Source of the DNA: CAZMVU01 sp964569295
GTDB taxonomy: Bacteria > Hydrogenedentota > Hydrogenedentia > Hydrogenedentales > JAGMZX01
DNA: 17,933 bases
NCBI GenBank assembly: GCA_964569295.1
Contig: CAZMVU010000088.1
Location: 1 to 17,933 of the forward strand
Direction: 5' to 3'
Shown here: positions 7,135 to 15,410 of the stretch, piece by piece
Numbering within the stretch: the first letter of the stretch is position 1
Layout: the number at the start of each line of letters is the position of its first letter
Program-made: the position numbers and the translations under genes
The notes under the pieces: generated by a model
Told to the model about the DNA's origin: nothing
Seen by the model: the letters and a program-made list of their open reading frames with translations, nothing else
Databases searched by the model: none

Positions 7135-8157
7135 CTATTCCCGGAGCAAGACGTCGCAGGTTAGGCGTGTTTTTTCGAGGAGCTTGCGGAAAATACCGCC
7201 CTTCTGCGCCCAGCCGCGGAGAATCACGATCATCTTGCGCTCGAGGCGGTAGCGCGTGAGCTTCTGCTTCTTTGGCGAATAGGGCTTGCCCTTCGCTTCG
7301 TCGAGCGGCGCCCACAGGTCCTCGACGGGATAGCCGATGGTTTGCAGGTCGAGCGGGTCCACCGAGGCGATGACCTGCTCCATGAGCGTGCACTTGGCGG
7401 GGTCGTTGGCGAGTTCCTGGGCCCACTTCTTCACCGAGGCCGTGGTAGGGCGGTCATGCTGCTGCACACCGATGGGGTCGCCGAGGCCCTTTGCATGGTC
7501 CGTGTCGGCTGCCTTCTTCTTGCCATAGTCGATGGCTTCGGGTTCGAAGGGAATCTCGATATATTCGCAGATGCGCTGGAACCAGGTCTCCGGGGCTTCC
7601 ACGAGGTCCTCGTAGCGCACGTGGAGGTGCGGGGTCTCCTGTTGCCGCAGGAACCGCGCGAGCGCCGGCACGTAGCGGTTGATGACCGGGTTGTAGTCCT
7701 GGGCCACCTGGTAGTCGTCATCGAAGAACGAATTCGCGAACGACGAGAACATCGCCAGTGGGTGGCGCGTGAGCACGATGTACTTCGCGTCGGGAAACAC
7801 CTTCTGCATGAACGGCAGCACGAGCGCGTAGGCGGGGGTCTTATCGAGACAGATGGGTTTGTTTCCCTTGCTTTCGAGGTAGCGGCCGTAGAGCACATCG
7901 CAATAGGCGCGGCAAGCGGCCCAGTAGTCCTGCTCCTTGTTCGGGAGCTGGTCGATGAAGAGCTTCTGCGATTGCGCGGCGAGCACGTGGTCGTAGGGGG
8001 CCTTGTCCACCTTGTCCCACACACCGAGGTGGGCCAGCGGGGTGATGATGTGCGGCTCGGGACCGCCCTGAACCATCGAGTGGGAGGCCAGCATGCGCTC
8101 GAGCATGGTGGTTCCCGAGCGGGGCGCGCCGATAACAAACAACATGCGTACGCTCAC
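7135..8157 (-). CDS. Sulfotransferase family protein (PAPS-dependent)
   Basis: A 340-residue predicted cytoplasmic sulfotransferase that would move sulfate from PAPS to a hydroxyl or amine acceptor. The 5'-phosphosulfate loop is FVIGAPRSGTTMLERML (residues 7-23). LDKTP (104-108) holds the conserved Lys of the catalytic strand. The 3'-phosphate motif is VLTRHPLAMFSSF (128-140), with Arg131 and Ser138/139. Length and motif order match bacterial Sulfotransfer_1/3 proteins; the acceptor cannot be deduced. Start choice: the frame extends to a TTG at 8175, but that TTG is part of the ribosome-binding site GGAAGGAG, which lies eight bases before a GTG at 8157, so GTG is preferred. It begins 22 bases after the stop of the sulfatase-fold gene (8180) and is almost certainly cotranscribed with it, so a sulfate or related ester is probably being both made and handled in this operon. 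Confidence 0.87.
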   Translation of the reverse strand: MSVRMLFVIGAPRSGTTMLERMLASHSMVQGGPEPHIITPLAHLGVWDKVDKAPYDHVLAAQSQKLFIDQLPNKEQDYWAACRAYCDVLYGRYLESKGNKPICLDKTPAYALVLPFMQKVFPDAKYIVLTRHPLAMFSSFANSFFDDDYQVAQDYNPVINRYVPALARFLRQQETPHLHVRYEDLVEAPETWFQRICEYIEIPFEPEAIDYGKKKAADTDHAKGLGDPIGVQQHDRPTTASVKKWAQELANDPAKCTLMEQVIASVDPLDLQTIGYPVEDLWAPLDEAKGKPYSPKKQKLTRYRLERKMIVILRGWAQKGGIFRKLLEKTRLTCDVLLRE

Positions 8158-8179
8158 AGCAATGACTCCTTCCAACCGG

Positions 8180-10801
8180 TTACTCGATATAGCCCAGCGC
8201 CTCGAGCTCGGCGGCTTCTTCCTCGGTCAAGGGGCGGGCCTGTTCTCCCTTGGGTATTTCCGCCTGGCGCCACACATAGAATGCCGGGGTGTTTTCGGGT
8301 GGTTGGGCGGGCGGCTTTTCCCGGGCGGCTGTGTCCGGCGTGCGTTTTTGCATGATCTGCCGTGACGGGGCCTCGGCCAGGTTCGAGACCAATTCCCCGC
8401 CCTCCTCGACAAGCGCCACCACGCCGATGGTCGCGTCGGCCGGGGTTGTCTGGAATACCCATTCCGTAACTTCATGCGGATCAAGGCCGATATTCACCGC
8501 GATCACATTGTCCGGCGGGGCGTTATCCGGCAGGGGCGTGTTGTCGGCGAGGCGGCGTGCGTTCTCGAAGGCGCCTGCCGTTTGCAATTGCACCGCGATG
8601 TTCATGGCTTGCGCGCCGGCGTGCAGCCGCACATGCCAGCCGCTGGTGTCGAGGTTATAGAAGGTGTGCATCTCACGGACAAGCGGCTCGAGCGCTTTGG
8701 GCGCCTTCTTGTAGCGGTTGTGCTGCTCGGCGGGATCCTCGCCGAGGTGATACAGCTCGTGGGTATCCCGGCGCACGTCATGCAGGTACTTCCAGTGGTG
8801 CGTGCGCACGGCGTTGACATCATGGCGGCGGGTATACGCGATGGTGCGCGGTTCGGCGCGTTCTTCGAGCAGGGCGAGCAGGCTTTGGCCATCGGATGGG
8901 GCATCCGTCACGGGCAAGCCGAGCACATCGAGCATGGTCGGGTAAAAGTCTACAGTCTGCACCGGCGGGTTGAAGCGTGTACCCGCAAAGCGGCCGCCGG
9001 GGAACTTGATCATGAGCGGCACGCGGCTGCAATGTTCATAGGCCTGCTCGTGCATGTACATGTCATGCTCGCCGAAGGCCTCGCCATGGTCCGCTGTGAG
9101 GATGATGAGCGCATCGTCATAGAGGTTGCGGCGCTTCAAATCCGCGAAGAACGCCGCCAGCTCCGCATCGATCATGCGCAGCGTGTCGTCATACAGCGCC
9201 ACCATGTAGTCGCGCTCTTCGCCGGTCACGGTGATCTGCTGCTTGTTCGCCGCAATGAGAAACTCGCTGGCCGGCAGGGGGCCCAACCCGGGCCGTGCCA
9301 GCTCTGGCGGCGGGTCAAAGTCCTTCGAGAAGACGCGGTACTCGGGCATATCCGCCTGATACGGCAAGGTGAAGCCCTGGGTGTGCGATTTCGAGTGGGC
9401 GTCGTAGTTGTGGAGAAACACAAAGACCCGCTGGCTTGGGTGGTTGTCGAGCCATGCGCAGGCGCGGGCGTTTGTCTTGAAGCCGTGCCGGTACGGGTTC
9501 GGCGTTTCATACACCCCGAACCCCTGCTCGAAGCCGCGCTCCGGCTCGAGCCACCACGATATGCTGGTGAATCCGGCGGTGAGGTAGCCGGCGTGGCGCA
9601 GGCGCTCGGGCATGGTGCGCACATTTTCGCTGAGGTCGCGTTGGCGCGTGACACTATGGTTCTTCGGGTAGAGGCCGGTGAGCATGGACATGTGCGCCGG
9701 GAGGGTCCAGGCATCCTCGACGATAGCATTCTCGAAGACCACCGCCTCCCCCCCAGCCCACGCCGCAAGTGCGGGGGTAGTGTCGCGTTCGTAGCCGTAT
9801 ACCGACAGGTGGTCCGCCCGCACGGTGTCCAGCGAGATGAGGAAGACCGGGGTACCCTGCACTTCTTCGCTGTCTTCCTCCGGCGCGCTGAAGATTACCG
9901 GGTTGCCCCACAGTGCGAAGTCACCTTCGGCCGTTTCGAGATGGTCCACGTCAAATTCGATGACCGCCTCTTGTTCCGCCCATTCCGACAGATTGAGCGT
10001 CACCCGCTGCCACCCGCGGTGATCCGGGTTCTCCCGGGGCTTCAGCGTGAGGCGCTTCTCGATCAGCCTGTTGCCGTCCGCATCGCGTGCGCGCACCGCG
10101 ACGGCGAGCCCATCCGAGGTGTACTCCGTCCATCCGCGCTCATGCACGGCCGCATACAGGTTCAGGCGCGATCGCGGCGGGAGCGTGACCGTCCAGGGGT
10201 GCGGCGTACCGCGGACCACCTCCCGGGTGACACGCCGGTTGTCATACGCAATTGTATGGCGCAGGGGCTCGTCGGGGTGTGGCGTCCAGTCCAGTACGAG
10301 TGCGGCTATCTCGACCGGTACACCTTCCGTATCCAAGGGAACGAAGCCCAGTTTCTGCACCGAACCCGTCCAGCCGGGGTGCTCATCCAGGCGGATAGAA
10401 AGCTCCTGAAAATCCTCGCCGCGCAGCACCGGCGCCTCGATTCCCGTATTCTTCTCGAAGCGGGTCTCGACGTCCGAGGTCCAGGTGACGCGGCACCGGC
10501 CCGATGCAGCCGCCCGCATCCGCACGTGCAGCACATTGAAGTCGCGCGCGTTGATGGCGAGATTGAAGCCGAAGCCCTGCTCCGAGGAGACGGTGAGCAC
10601 ATCGTTCTCGAAGTGCGTTCCCGGCAAACCGGCCACATCGGCCAGCGGCAGCGCGTGTTCGGCGGCGCCAGGCGGCGGGGTGGTGTTGTGGTGTGCGACG
10701 AAATGCCGGGGCGCGGCGGCGGCCACGAACGCCGACGCCACCGCGAAGAGCATAAGCAGCGTGTGGGTTGTGGGGTTGGGGAAGCGCATAGGGAGATTCA
10801 T
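8180..10801 (-). CDS. Exported sulfatase-fold protein with Thr at nucleophile site
   Basis: An 873-residue protein with an N-terminal hydrophobic signal (about 12-30, ending AAAAP). About 40-290 looks like two beta-sandwich modules, possibly carbohydrate-binding. About 317-750 is a sulfatase/alkaline-phosphatase-superfamily domain (PF00884 type), followed by a tail ending EAAELEALGYIE. Metal-site motifs are visible: SLDTVRADHLSVYGY (Asp325) and LTADHGEAFGEHD. The signature is not CxPxR or SxPxR: it reads AWTLPAHMSMLTG, with Thr366 at the formylglycine position and His370 instead of Arg. Formylglycine activation is therefore not expected. The fold is clear, but hydrolysis of sulfate esters is not proven; a phospho- or phosphonate-type reaction or transferase activity through Thr is possible. 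It heads a two-gene operon with the sulfotransferase and is divergent from the membrane-fused sulfatase-fold gene. ATG 10801 has no strong ribosome-binding site; ATG four codons in is an alternative. Confidence 0.9.
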   Translation of the reverse strand: MNLPMRFPNPTTHTLLMLFAVASAFVAAAAPRHFVAHHNTTPPPGAAEHALPLADVAGLPGTHFENDVLTVSSEQGFGFNLAINARDFNVLHVRMRAAASGRCRVTWTSDVETRFEKNTGIEAPVLRGEDFQELSIRLDEHPGWTGSVQKLGFVPLDTEGVPVEIAALVLDWTPHPDEPLRHTIAYDNRRVTREVVRGTPHPWTVTLPPRSRLNLYAAVHERGWTEYTSDGLAVAVRARDADGNRLIEKRLTLKPRENPDHRGWQRVTLNLSEWAEQEAVIEFDVDHLETAEGDFALWGNPVIFSAPEEDSEEVQGTPVFLISLDTVRADHLSVYGYERDTTPALAAWAGGEAVVFENAIVEDAWTLPAHMSMLTGLYPKNHSVTRQRDLSENVRTMPERLRHAGYLTAGFTSISWWLEPERGFEQGFGVYETPNPYRHGFKTNARACAWLDNHPSQRVFVFLHNYDAHSKSHTQGFTLPYQADMPEYRVFSKDFDPPPELARPGLGPLPASEFLIAANKQQITVTGEERDYMVALYDDTLRMIDAELAAFFADLKRRNLYDDALIILTADHGEAFGEHDMYMHEQAYEHCSRVPLMIKFPGGRFAGTRFNPPVQTVDFYPTMLDVLGLPVTDAPSDGQSLLALLEERAEPRTIAYTRRHDVNAVRTHHWKYLHDVRRDTHELYHLGEDPAEQHNRYKKAPKALEPLVREMHTFYNLDTSGWHVRLHAGAQAMNIAVQLQTAGAFENARRLADNTPLPDNAPPDNVIAVNIGLDPHEVTEWVFQTTPADATIGVVALVEEGGELVSNLAEAPSRQIMQKRTPDTAAREKPPAQPPENTPAFYVWRQAEIPKGEQARPLTEEEAAELEALGYIE

Positions 10802-11003
10802 GAGCAGCCGTGTCCGGTCTACGCCGTGGCGGGCTTGTTAAAGCGGCCAGCGGAGAACGCCAGCCAGCGTCAAATACCCGCGTGCCAACTAGATGGCGAA
10901 GTCTAGCATGGGCCTGGGCGGGGCTTCAACCGGCCCTGCATGGCACGCTCCCGCTATAACCTTCGTGGATTGCGCTTGGCTTTTGTGCCGTTCGCGCGGT
11001 TTG

Positions 11004-11012
11004 TGCTATCTT
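11004..11012 (+). promoter_or_regulatory. Candidate extended -10 promoter for membrane-fused sulfatase gene
   Basis: TGCTATCTT is a TGn-extended -10 element (TATCTT at 11007-11012), with a weak -35 candidate TTGTGC at 10983-10988 and 18-base spacing. It lies in the 287-base divergent intergenic region and would give a leader of about 70 bases before ATG 11089. A small inverted repeat, CTAGA-8-TCTAG (10889-10906), lies nearer the opposite gene and could be an operator, but it is short. No convincing promoter was seen for the minus-strand gene. Confidence 0.35.
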
Positions 11013-11088
11013 GCGGCTCTCGAGTCCACAGCATTCGGGCGGGGGTGGTTAGTATGTAAGCGGCAGCAGCGGAAGGACTTTCATACCC

Positions 11089-14000
11089 ATGAAACGATAC
11101 CTCGGGATGGCGGTGCGGCTGGCCCTGGTTGTGGCCATTTTTGTGTTTATCTTTCGGCCGGAATGGCTGGGCTTCGACAAGGGCCTCTTCGGCGAAGTCA
11201 ATCCTACCGATGTGTTCAATGTCATCAAGGACGCCTTCGTCAACCATCCTGGGCGCGTGGGCTTCTGGCTCGGTTTCGCGTGTATCGTCAAACTGCTGGG
11301 AATCACGGCGGGGGTAATCCGCTGGAAACTGCTGCTGCGCGGCCAACAGCTCAAGATGCCGCTGGTCTATATGATTTACCTGTGGTTCATGGGCCGGGCC
11401 ATCGGCCTCTTTCTGCCCGGCACACTCGGGCTCGATGGTTTCCGGCTCGTCGAGTCATCGCGCTACACGGGCGAATGGCTGAAATGCACCACGGTCATTG
11501 TGGTCGAGAAGATCATCGGCTTCATCGCGTTGAGCTTTATCCTGCTGGTCACCCTCCCGCTCGGCTGGCACCTGCTCGGTGTTCAGCTATCGGCCTTGCC
11601 ATTTGCGCTGGTCATTCCGTTGGGTGTGCTCGTGGTGGGCCTGCTGCTTCTGCTGAATCCCCGGGTAATCCAGGTGGGTATGGCGAGCATCCCCACGCCC
11701 GGCTTCATCCGCACCAAGGTCAACAAGCTGGGTGTAGCCGCGACAACCTACAGCGGACGTAAGTTCACGCTGATGCTGGCGGTGCTCTTCGGAATTCTGG
11801 TGCATACCGGGACCATTTTCATGTACTTCGGCTGCCGCATGGCCATGGGCGTGAGCGAGATTACGCTGCAGGAGGTGCTCTTCGCCAGTTCGCTCATCAT
11901 CGGGCTCAGTGTGCTCACACCGACAGTGTCCGGCCTGGGCGTGCGTGAGTTCGTGGGGGCGGCGGTGATCGGGGCCAAAGTGGCGCCGGCGCTCGGTATC
12001 GGTATGACGCACCTCGGTCTCTGGGCCGGCGAATTCGTGCCCTACGTGCTCAGCGTGCCCTTGCTGCTGTTCGGTGGCCGCCCGAGCAAGGAGCAGCTCG
12101 AGGCCGATGTGGCGGAGTTGCGCGCCCGTGCCGCGGAAGGGCCGGTCGTGGATCTGAACCTGGGTCAAGACGAGATCCGCTTTTACCGGCGCAAGGTCTT
12201 CGGCACCCTCTTCTGTGGCGTGTTTGCCGGCGCGTTTGTCGGCATACTCGTCGCGCTGGCGGAGTCCGGCTGGCTGCTGTACAACGCCGGTGTATTGGAA
12301 ACGTTCACATCGAACGGCGTTTGGACGCTCGACGGCCTGCGCACGGCTATCGGCGCGGGCGGTTTCGCCGAAACGGGCATGTTCTGGTGGGGCGCCATAG
12401 CCTACGGCGCTTTGTTCGCCGGGCTGGGCCTGGCCATTGCCGCGGGGTTCCTGTTCCTGTTCCTTATCGCGGATCGCTTTCCTGCATGGCAGGTGGCCTT
12501 CGGCATGGTTTTCGGTGTGGCGGCCGGTATCGGCGCCTTGGTCTTCGGGCTCTGGCGCTACCAGCGCGATGTGCTCGGCGAAAGCCCGATCGATCGCGAG
12601 TTCCTTCTGGCCGTGGGCCAGGGCACGATGGGCCTCATTCTCGAAGCGTTTCTCGTGGCGGCGCTGTTGGCCGTCATTGTCGGGTGGATCGCCCGGAACA
12701 AGCCGGTTGTGGTCACACTGCTCGCCCTGTTGTTGCTGGGCGGGTCGATCACGGGCACCTATTTCCTGGCACAAGCGACACAGCCGCCCCGGGAAACTGC
12801 GGCCTTTGAACCGCCGGCGCAGGCGCAGGGGCCGAACATCATTTTTATCGGGCTGGACGCCCTGCGTGCTGATTACCTGCGCATATATAAGGACGCCGAA
12901 GGCCATGACCGCATGGACGCGTTGGTTGAGGCCGTGGCCGATGCGCCGGCGCCCGCGTCAGGCGGCGGCGATGACGGCGTGGCGGAAGACATCGGGGAAA
13001 CGGTGGTGCGTGCCGAGGTAGAGGATGCCGCTGTTCCCGCCGGGAATACCCAGGCCCTCGCCCCGGCGGGCGACGGTATGACGCCTGAACAGCGCGAACA
13101 GCTCGAGGCGCTCGGCTATCTCGATACAGACGCTACCGGCACGGCGCCGGCCGAGACCGATCCGCCGGCCGAGGCGCCCGTGGTGGATGTGGACGCGCCA
13201 GACTTTGCTCTGCCGATGGAACTGCCCGCGGACTGGGAGCCCACGCCCCAGCCGATGAACCCTTACCGGCCGCCATCGGCCACGTTGCCGGCCATTGAGG
13301 CGTTTGCCGAAGATGCCCTGTTGTTCGAGTGGGGGTTTGCACAGGCCTCGTGGACGAAACCGAGCTTCGCCACGATATTCACGGGCCTGTATCCCGAGGA
13401 GCACACCGCCTACACCAAGGCTGCCAGCCTGCCCGATGAAGTAGACACCGTGGCGGAGGTATTGCGCGATGCCGGTTACTATACGGTTGGCTTCCCGAAC
13501 AACCCCAATACCCGCGCGTACTTCAACTTCGACCAGGGGCATATCGAATATATCGATCTCGCACCCCGCCGCGTCCTCTACGCCACGCCCTCGGCAGCGC
13601 GCCTCACCATCTACGAGATAGCGCGGCGCGTTGTCGGCCTCGTCGAAGGCAAGATACTGGGCAAGGCGCTCAACGTGCGCGACTTCTACCGGCCGGCTGA
13701 AGACGTGACCGATTACCTTATCGACTGGATCGATGGCGAGAGGCGGCCGGACCACGCGCCCTTCTATGCTTATATCCATTATATGGATCCCCATGATCCG
13801 TTCATGGATCCCAGCGCGGCCGGCGGCGGCTATGCGCGCCGCGACCTGGCGCATCCCGACTTAGCGCTCGATAAGGCCATGGATAACGCCTATGTCTCGG
13901 ACATTAAGCATATGGATGAACACATGGGCCGGCTGTTCGATGAGCTCAAGGAACGCGGGCTGTATGAAGACACGCTTATCATGGTCATCAGCGACCACGG

Positions 14001-14616
14001 CGAAGAATTTGCGGATCACGGCGGTTGGTGGCATGGGCAGACCCTGTACGAGGAGATGATCCATGTGCCGTACATAATCAAGCTGCCAGGGAACAAGCAT
14101 GGCGGCCGGCGTGTGGACGGTATGGCGCGTCACATCGATCTGATGCCCACCATGCTGCAGTATGCCGGGGCACCGATACCCGAAGCCGTGCGCGGCATCC
14201 CCCTGTTCGATCCGGATGACAACCCGGCCAACAGCGGCATAAGCGAGAGCTACGCGCACAACGAACTCGAGAGCAACCGCGCTGTGGCCGTGCGCACGCG
14301 CGGCGGGAAACTTATCTACATGGACGAAGGCGAAAAGTACTTCCGCAATATGCCGCCCATTGAGCTGTATGACCTCGAACAGAACCCGCTCGAGAATTGG
14401 GATCAGAACTTGGTACGAGATCCCGCGCATGTGGATATGCACCGGCGCCTGCACGGCCTGCTCGAGGAGCACCTCGAGGCCACCGCCGGGGAAACCGCCG
14501 GGGATGCGGGCGAGTCTACTGATGGTGGGGAGGAACCCGCCGCGTCCGAAGCGGATGATGATCCTGTGCCGGACGCCCAAATGGAGCAGTTAGAGGCACT
14601 GGGGTATCTCGAATAG
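11089..14616 (+). CDS. Fusion: LPG-synthase-type membrane domain + sulfatase-fold domain
   Basis: A 1175-residue uninterrupted protein. About 5-330 has eight hydrophobic segments and the LPG-synthase transmembrane pattern (MprF/AglD/YbhN, PF03706 type), including RWKLLLRGQ and LFLPGTLGLDGFRLVESSR; in MprF this domain flips lipids. About 371-562 adds roughly five more helices of no family I recognise. From about 580 a sulfatase/alkaline-phosphatase domain follows: IIFIGLDALRADYL (Asp590), SWTKPSFATIFTGLYP (Thr756 at the nucleophile site, Phe760 where Arg is usual) and ISDHGEEFADHGG (Asp969, His970). About 602-725 is an acidic Ala/Pro/Gly-rich insertion between the first metal motif and the nucleophile, containing QLEALGYLD (671-679), nearly the same as the C-terminus QLEALGYLE (1167-1175). 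The catalytic domain is predicted to be periplasmic and membrane-tethered. Thr suggests LtaS/EptA-like head-group transfer to lipid, though hydrolysis is possible. GGAAGGA lies 11 bases before ATG. The next gene starts three bases after the stop. Confidence 0.88.
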   Translation: MKRYLGMAVRLALVVAIFVFIFRPEWLGFDKGLFGEVNPTDVFNVIKDAFVNHPGRVGFWLGFACIVKLLGITAGVIRWKLLLRGQQLKMPLVYMIYLWFMGRAIGLFLPGTLGLDGFRLVESSRYTGEWLKCTTVIVVEKIIGFIALSFILLVTLPLGWHLLGVQLSALPFALVIPLGVLVVGLLLLLNPRVIQVGMASIPTPGFIRTKVNKLGVAATTYSGRKFTLMLAVLFGILVHTGTIFMYFGCRMAMGVSEITLQEVLFASSLIIGLSVLTPTVSGLGVREFVGAAVIGAKVAPALGIGMTHLGLWAGEFVPYVLSVPLLLFGGRPSKEQLEADVAELRARAAEGPVVDLNLGQDEIRFYRRKVFGTLFCGVFAGAFVGILVALAESGWLLYNAGVLETFTSNGVWTLDGLRTAIGAGGFAETGMFWWGAIAYGALFAGLGLAIAAGFLFLFLIADRFPAWQVAFGMVFGVAAGIGALVFGLWRYQRDVLGESPIDREFLLAVGQGTMGLILEAFLVAALLAVIVGWIARNKPVVVTLLALLLLGGSITGTYFLAQATQPPRETAAFEPPAQAQGPNIIFIGLDALRADYLRIYKDAEGHDRMDALVEAVADAPAPASGGGDDGVAEDIGETVVRAEVEDAAVPAGNTQALAPAGDGMTPEQREQLEALGYLDTDATGTAPAETDPPAEAPVVDVDAPDFALPMELPADWEPTPQPMNPYRPPSATLPAIEAFAEDALLFEWGFAQASWTKPSFATIFTGLYPEEHTAYTKAASLPDEVDTVAEVLRDAGYYTVGFPNNPNTRAYFNFDQGHIEYIDLAPRRVLYATPSAARLTIYEIARRVVGLVEGKILGKALNVRDFYRPAEDVTDYLIDWIDGERRPDHAPFYAYIHYMDPHDPFMDPSAAGGGYARRDLAHPDLALDKAMDNAYVSDIKHMDEHMGRLFDELKERGLYEDTLIMVISDHGEEFADHGGWWHGQTLYEEMIHVPYIIKLPGNKHGGRRVDGMARHIDLMPTMLQYAGAPIPEAVRGIPLFDPDDNPANSGISESYAHNELESNRAVAVRTRGGKLIYMDEGEKYFRNMPPIELYDLEQNPLENWDQNLVRDPAHVDMHRRLHGLLEEHLEATAGETAGDAGESTDGGEEPAASEADDDPVPDAQMEQLEALGYLE

Positions 14617-14619
14617 CCC

Positions 14620-15405
14620 ATGCCGAACAAAGGCGAAAACGCAATGGCCGAGGCGCATATAAAGGCGCATCTGAACCTGTGTGCGGTGTTGCAGAACCTC
14701 GAGGATCTGGTTCGTCTCGATGCCGACATGGCGGCGCTCACGAGCGATTGGGATATTTCTATCCAGTTCTGTGTGTCCGGCGGTCCCAGGGCCTGCGTGG
14801 CCTTCAAGGACGGCGTGTGTACCCATGGCGTTGGTGCGCGCCCAAGCCCGGCGGTGCGGCTCTTCTTCTTTTCGCCCGAGCACCTCAACCGCATGTTCGA
14901 TGGCCAAGGCAAGCCGGTCCCGCTCAAAGGTTTCACGAAGCTGCGCTTCCTCTCAAAGGAATTTGCGCGCCTCACCGATCGCCTCGAATACTACCTCAAG
15001 CCCGAACCCTGCCGCTTGCAGAACAACGACTTCCGCAAGATCCACACGGCGCTCACGCTGTACACCGGCATATATGCCGTGAAGGTTCTGGCGGAGCATG
15101 AACCGCTCTCGCAGCAGATTGCCGCCGGTCTGCCCGAGGGCGTCATGGTGGTGCGCGTGCTGCCGGACGGCCCGGCGGCCTGGTTGCAAGTGCACGATGG
15201 CGCGATTACCGTGGGCAAGGGTGAACCCAAAGACGCGACGGCCTATATGGACTTCCGCGATGGCGATGCGGCCCACGCCGTGCTCAGCGGCCAGGTGGAT
15301 TCCTGGCAGGCAATCGGCCGGGGGCAACTCGCACTCAAGGGCCAGGTGCCGATCATCGAGTGTGTGGGCTTGATCCTCGATCGCGTCGAGCGTTATCTGA
15401 AGTGA
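14620..15405 (+). CDS. SCP2-like lipid-binding domain protein, probably tandem
   Basis: A 261-residue protein with no signal peptide or membrane helix, so probably cytoplasmic. The C-terminal half (about 160-261) has the sterol-carrier-protein-2 pattern: strands ending LQVHDGAITVGKG, then ATAYMDFRDGDAAHAVLSG, DSWQAIGRGQLALKGQ and a final amphipathic helix. The N-terminal half (about 30-125) shows a weaker version (CVAFKDGVCTHG, AVRLFFFSPEHLNRMF, PVPLKGFTKL), suggesting a duplication. SCP2 domains bind lipids or other hydrophobic ligands in a tunnel; no catalytic residues are evident. ATG 14620 is three bases after the stop of the membrane-fused sulfatase gene, implying translational coupling and a shared pathway. 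ATG 14644, preceded by a weak AAAGG, is an alternative start. The family call rests on pattern recognition and is moderate. Confidence 0.6.
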   Translation: MPNKGENAMAEAHIKAHLNLCAVLQNLEDLVRLDADMAALTSDWDISIQFCVSGGPRACVAFKDGVCTHGVGARPSPAVRLFFFSPEHLNRMFDGQGKPVPLKGFTKLRFLSKEFARLTDRLEYYLKPEPCRLQNNDFRKIHTALTLYTGIYAVKVLAEHEPLSQQIAAGLPEGVMVVRVLPDGPAAWLQVHDGAITVGKGEPKDATAYMDFRDGDAAHAVLSGQVDSWQAIGRGQLALKGQVPIIECVGLILDRVERYLK

Positions 15406-15410
15406 TGCAG

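Noticed and set aside
8474..10906. 810-codon open frame on the plus strand opposite the exported sulfatase-fold gene
   Set aside because: It is the antisense shadow of a clear coding gene in GC-rich DNA; its translation is His/Arg/Val-rich with no family motif.
11587..12906. 439-codon minus-strand frame opposite the membrane part of the fusion gene
   Set aside because: Rich in His, Gln, Glu and Arg, as expected from antisense reading of hydrophobic membrane codons.
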